From positions 1 through 14,267 of the forward strand of contig CAJLYG010000065.1 in the NCBI GenBank assembly GCA_905210845.1: a DNA stretch of 14,267 nucleotides. The letters are read 5' to 3'. Under the pieces are notes generated by a model that was not told the DNA's origin, did no database searches, and worked only from the letters and a program-made list of their open reading frames with translations. This document shows, one piece after another, positions 13,725 through 14,267 of the stretch (position 1 is its first letter; every line of letters begins with the position of its first letter). Origin of the DNA: an uncultured Prevotella sp. GTDB lineage: Bacteria > Bacteroidota > Bacteroidia > Bacteroidales > Bacteroidaceae. The translations under genes were made by a program, and so were the position numbers.

Positions 13725-14110
13725 TTCGCACGGGTACATTCATAATTACAATCATTGTGATAGCGCTGGCTGTAGCTTTCTACACCATCCGCTATTCAAT
13801 AACGATAGAGGTTGAGGGCAGAGTCATGCCTCACGACATCCTTCAAATCGTTGTCCCTTACAAGTATCTCTATCTCTTCACAGAGCCGCGGCAAGTCAGC
13901 GTGACTTATGAAGGAGAAAACACGGATTCCCAGCCTCATGTATATCCCATCACATCCTTTAGCCGCCAGTTGCTGAGCATAGGATCAGATAATTACTTTA
14001 TCGCTGAGGTCAGCATTGCATCAGATAGCGGTCACTTTCAGATTGGGCAAAAAGCAGTAGGGCAGATAATCGTCAGTGACAAGACCCTATGGCAGCAGGT
14101 GTTCCGGTAG
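13658..14110 (+). pseudogene. HlyD-like (membrane fusion) secretion protein, short or 5'-damaged
   Basis: From GAG 13682 the frame reads EKVRHIIGKVPPVLVRTGTF followed by a hydrophobic helix, IITIIVIALAVAFYTIRY. This resembles the N-terminus of HlyD-family proteins of Bacteroidetes bacteriocin exporters (typically 'SEEVR..IG.IPP'). It ends GQKAVGQIIVSDKTLWQQVF, like a HlyD C-terminus. Between them only about 80 residues are present, so the long coiled coil and lipoyl hairpin are absent; it may be a natural short form. The frame is open only from 13658. The first possible start is GTG 13709, which would leave out the conserved opening, so the true start seems lost. A 2-base shift relative to the preceding barrel frame fits a deletion junction. 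Confidence 0.5.
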
Positions 14111-14113
14111 TTT

Positions 14114-14140
14114 GCGAACACCGAACACGATTTGCGAACA
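14114..14140 (-). repeat. Inverted counterparts of the left-end TGTTCGC repeats
   Basis: GCGAACA (14114-14120), CCGAACA (14121-14127) and GCGAACA (14134-14140) are, on the minus strand, TGTTCGC, TGTTCGG and TGTTCGC. The minus strand shares ATCGTGTTCG and TGTTCGCAAA with the array at 3094-3126. They begin four bases after the HlyD-like stop codon. Likely the right-end recombination or regulatory sites of the element. Confidence 0.75.
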
Positions 14141-14183
14141 CGGAGGGATGATTCATTGATTTGCTATAAAATATTACTGTTTA

Positions 14184-14215
14184 TTTGGCTATGAAATTAA
14201 TTTTATCTACCTTTG
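14184..14215 (+). promoter_or_regulatory. Promoter of the right-edge ATPase, within an inverted repeat
   Basis: TTTG (14184-14187), 20 bases, TACCTTTG (14208-14215). TTTGGCTA (14184-14191) and TAGCCAAA (14216-14223) are a perfect 8-base inverted repeat around it, the same plan as the integrase promoter. Confidence 0.7.
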
Positions 14216-14237
14216 TAGCCAAATAAAAAGCAATAAT

Positions 14238-14267
14238 ATGGTAATAGGTAGAGACAAGGATGCGGCA
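14238..14267 (+). CDS. N-terminus of an AAA family ATPase (partial)
   Basis: Ten codons, MVIGRDKDAA, are visible. In Bacteroidetes the opening M-(I/V)-I-G-R-x-x-E/D is typical of DUF234/DUF4143-type AAA ATPases, which have a P-loop about 20 residues later. It has a good promoter 23-54 bases upstream. The call rests on very little sequence plus the presence of a C-terminus of the same type at the left edge. Confidence 0.45.
   Translation, partial: MVIGRDKDAA

Larger units (their letters stand above)
2968..14150 (+). mobile_element. Integrative mobilizable element (approximate limits)
   Basis: The left limit is where tRNA identity stops. The element carries a tyrosine integrase, a regulator/ATPase, an HTH protein, a RepA-like helicase, a Toprim protein, MobC and a relaxase in one orientation, a common plan for Bacteroides mobilizable elements. 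No conjugation (Tra) genes are seen, so transfer would depend on a helper. The right limit is inferred from TGTTCGCAAA-type repeats at 14114-14140 that are inverted copies of those at 3094-3126. No second copy of the tRNA core was found before 14267, so the true end could be further right. The AT-rich cargo after the IS could be a later insertion. Confidence 0.6.

Noticed and set aside
2..14267. One ATPase gene interrupted by the whole element
   Set aside because: The left edge has a C-terminus and the right edge an N-terminus in the same orientation, which is the wrong order for a single interrupted gene.

Overview
The window looks like a Bacteroidales chromosome, most likely Prevotella or a close relative. 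The evidence is several promoters of the Bacteroidetes type (TTTG, about 20 bases, then TAnnTTTG), few Shine-Dalgarno sequences, and genes of Bacteroidetes-typical families. These are a NhaC antiporter, a Bacteroides-type tyrosine integrase, MobC plus a MOBP-like relaxase, an ISAon1-like (ISL3 group) transposase, and DUF234- and DUF4143-type ATPases. No database search was possible, so all names rest on motif and architecture recognition.

Layout. (1) Positions 1-2920 are host or older accessory DNA: the 3' end of a DUF234-type AAA ATPase, a cluster of dyad repeats, a complete nhaC on the minus strand, a DUF4143 ATPase remnant, and a gene-poor stretch with AGGTTGACA repeats. (2) Positions 2922-2967 are the 3' half of a CAU-anticodon tRNA (minus strand) with its own terminator. 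The tRNA match stops abruptly inside the anticodon stem, next to an integrase gene, so this is read as the left attachment site. (3) Positions 2968 to about 11085 are the core of an integrative mobilizable element: integrase, AlbA_2/ATPase-like regulator, membrane protein, HTH protein, RepA-like helicase, Toprim (primase-like) protein, MobC and relaxase. (4) Positions 11082-12317 are a 5'-truncated ISAon1-like transposase, broken by an apparent 8-base duplication beside the second catalytic Asp. (5) Positions about 12560-14110 are AT-rich cargo: a decayed secreted-protein gene, a putative outer-membrane beta-barrel, and a second barrel-like gene fused out of frame to a HlyD-like secretion fragment. 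(6) Positions 14111-14267 hold inverted copies of the TGTTCGCAAA repeats that lie before the integrase, then a promoter and the first codons of another DUF234-type ATPase.

How it fits together. Integrase, tRNA remnant and matching end repeats form a recombination module. The HTH protein, RepA-like ATPase and Toprim protein form a probable replication module. MobC, relaxase and a strong hairpin form a mobilization module that would need conjugation machinery from elsewhere. The most unusual feature is that successive intergenic gaps carry different short, regularly spaced repeat arrays: 11-base TTGAAC, 9-base TGAAT arranged as a large inverted repeat, and 8-base TTAATC. With the 11-base TGTTCGC array at the left end, this looks like a set of element-specific protein-binding platforms for replication, transfer, partition, regulation or excision. 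That interpretation is inference; the repeats themselves are directly visible.
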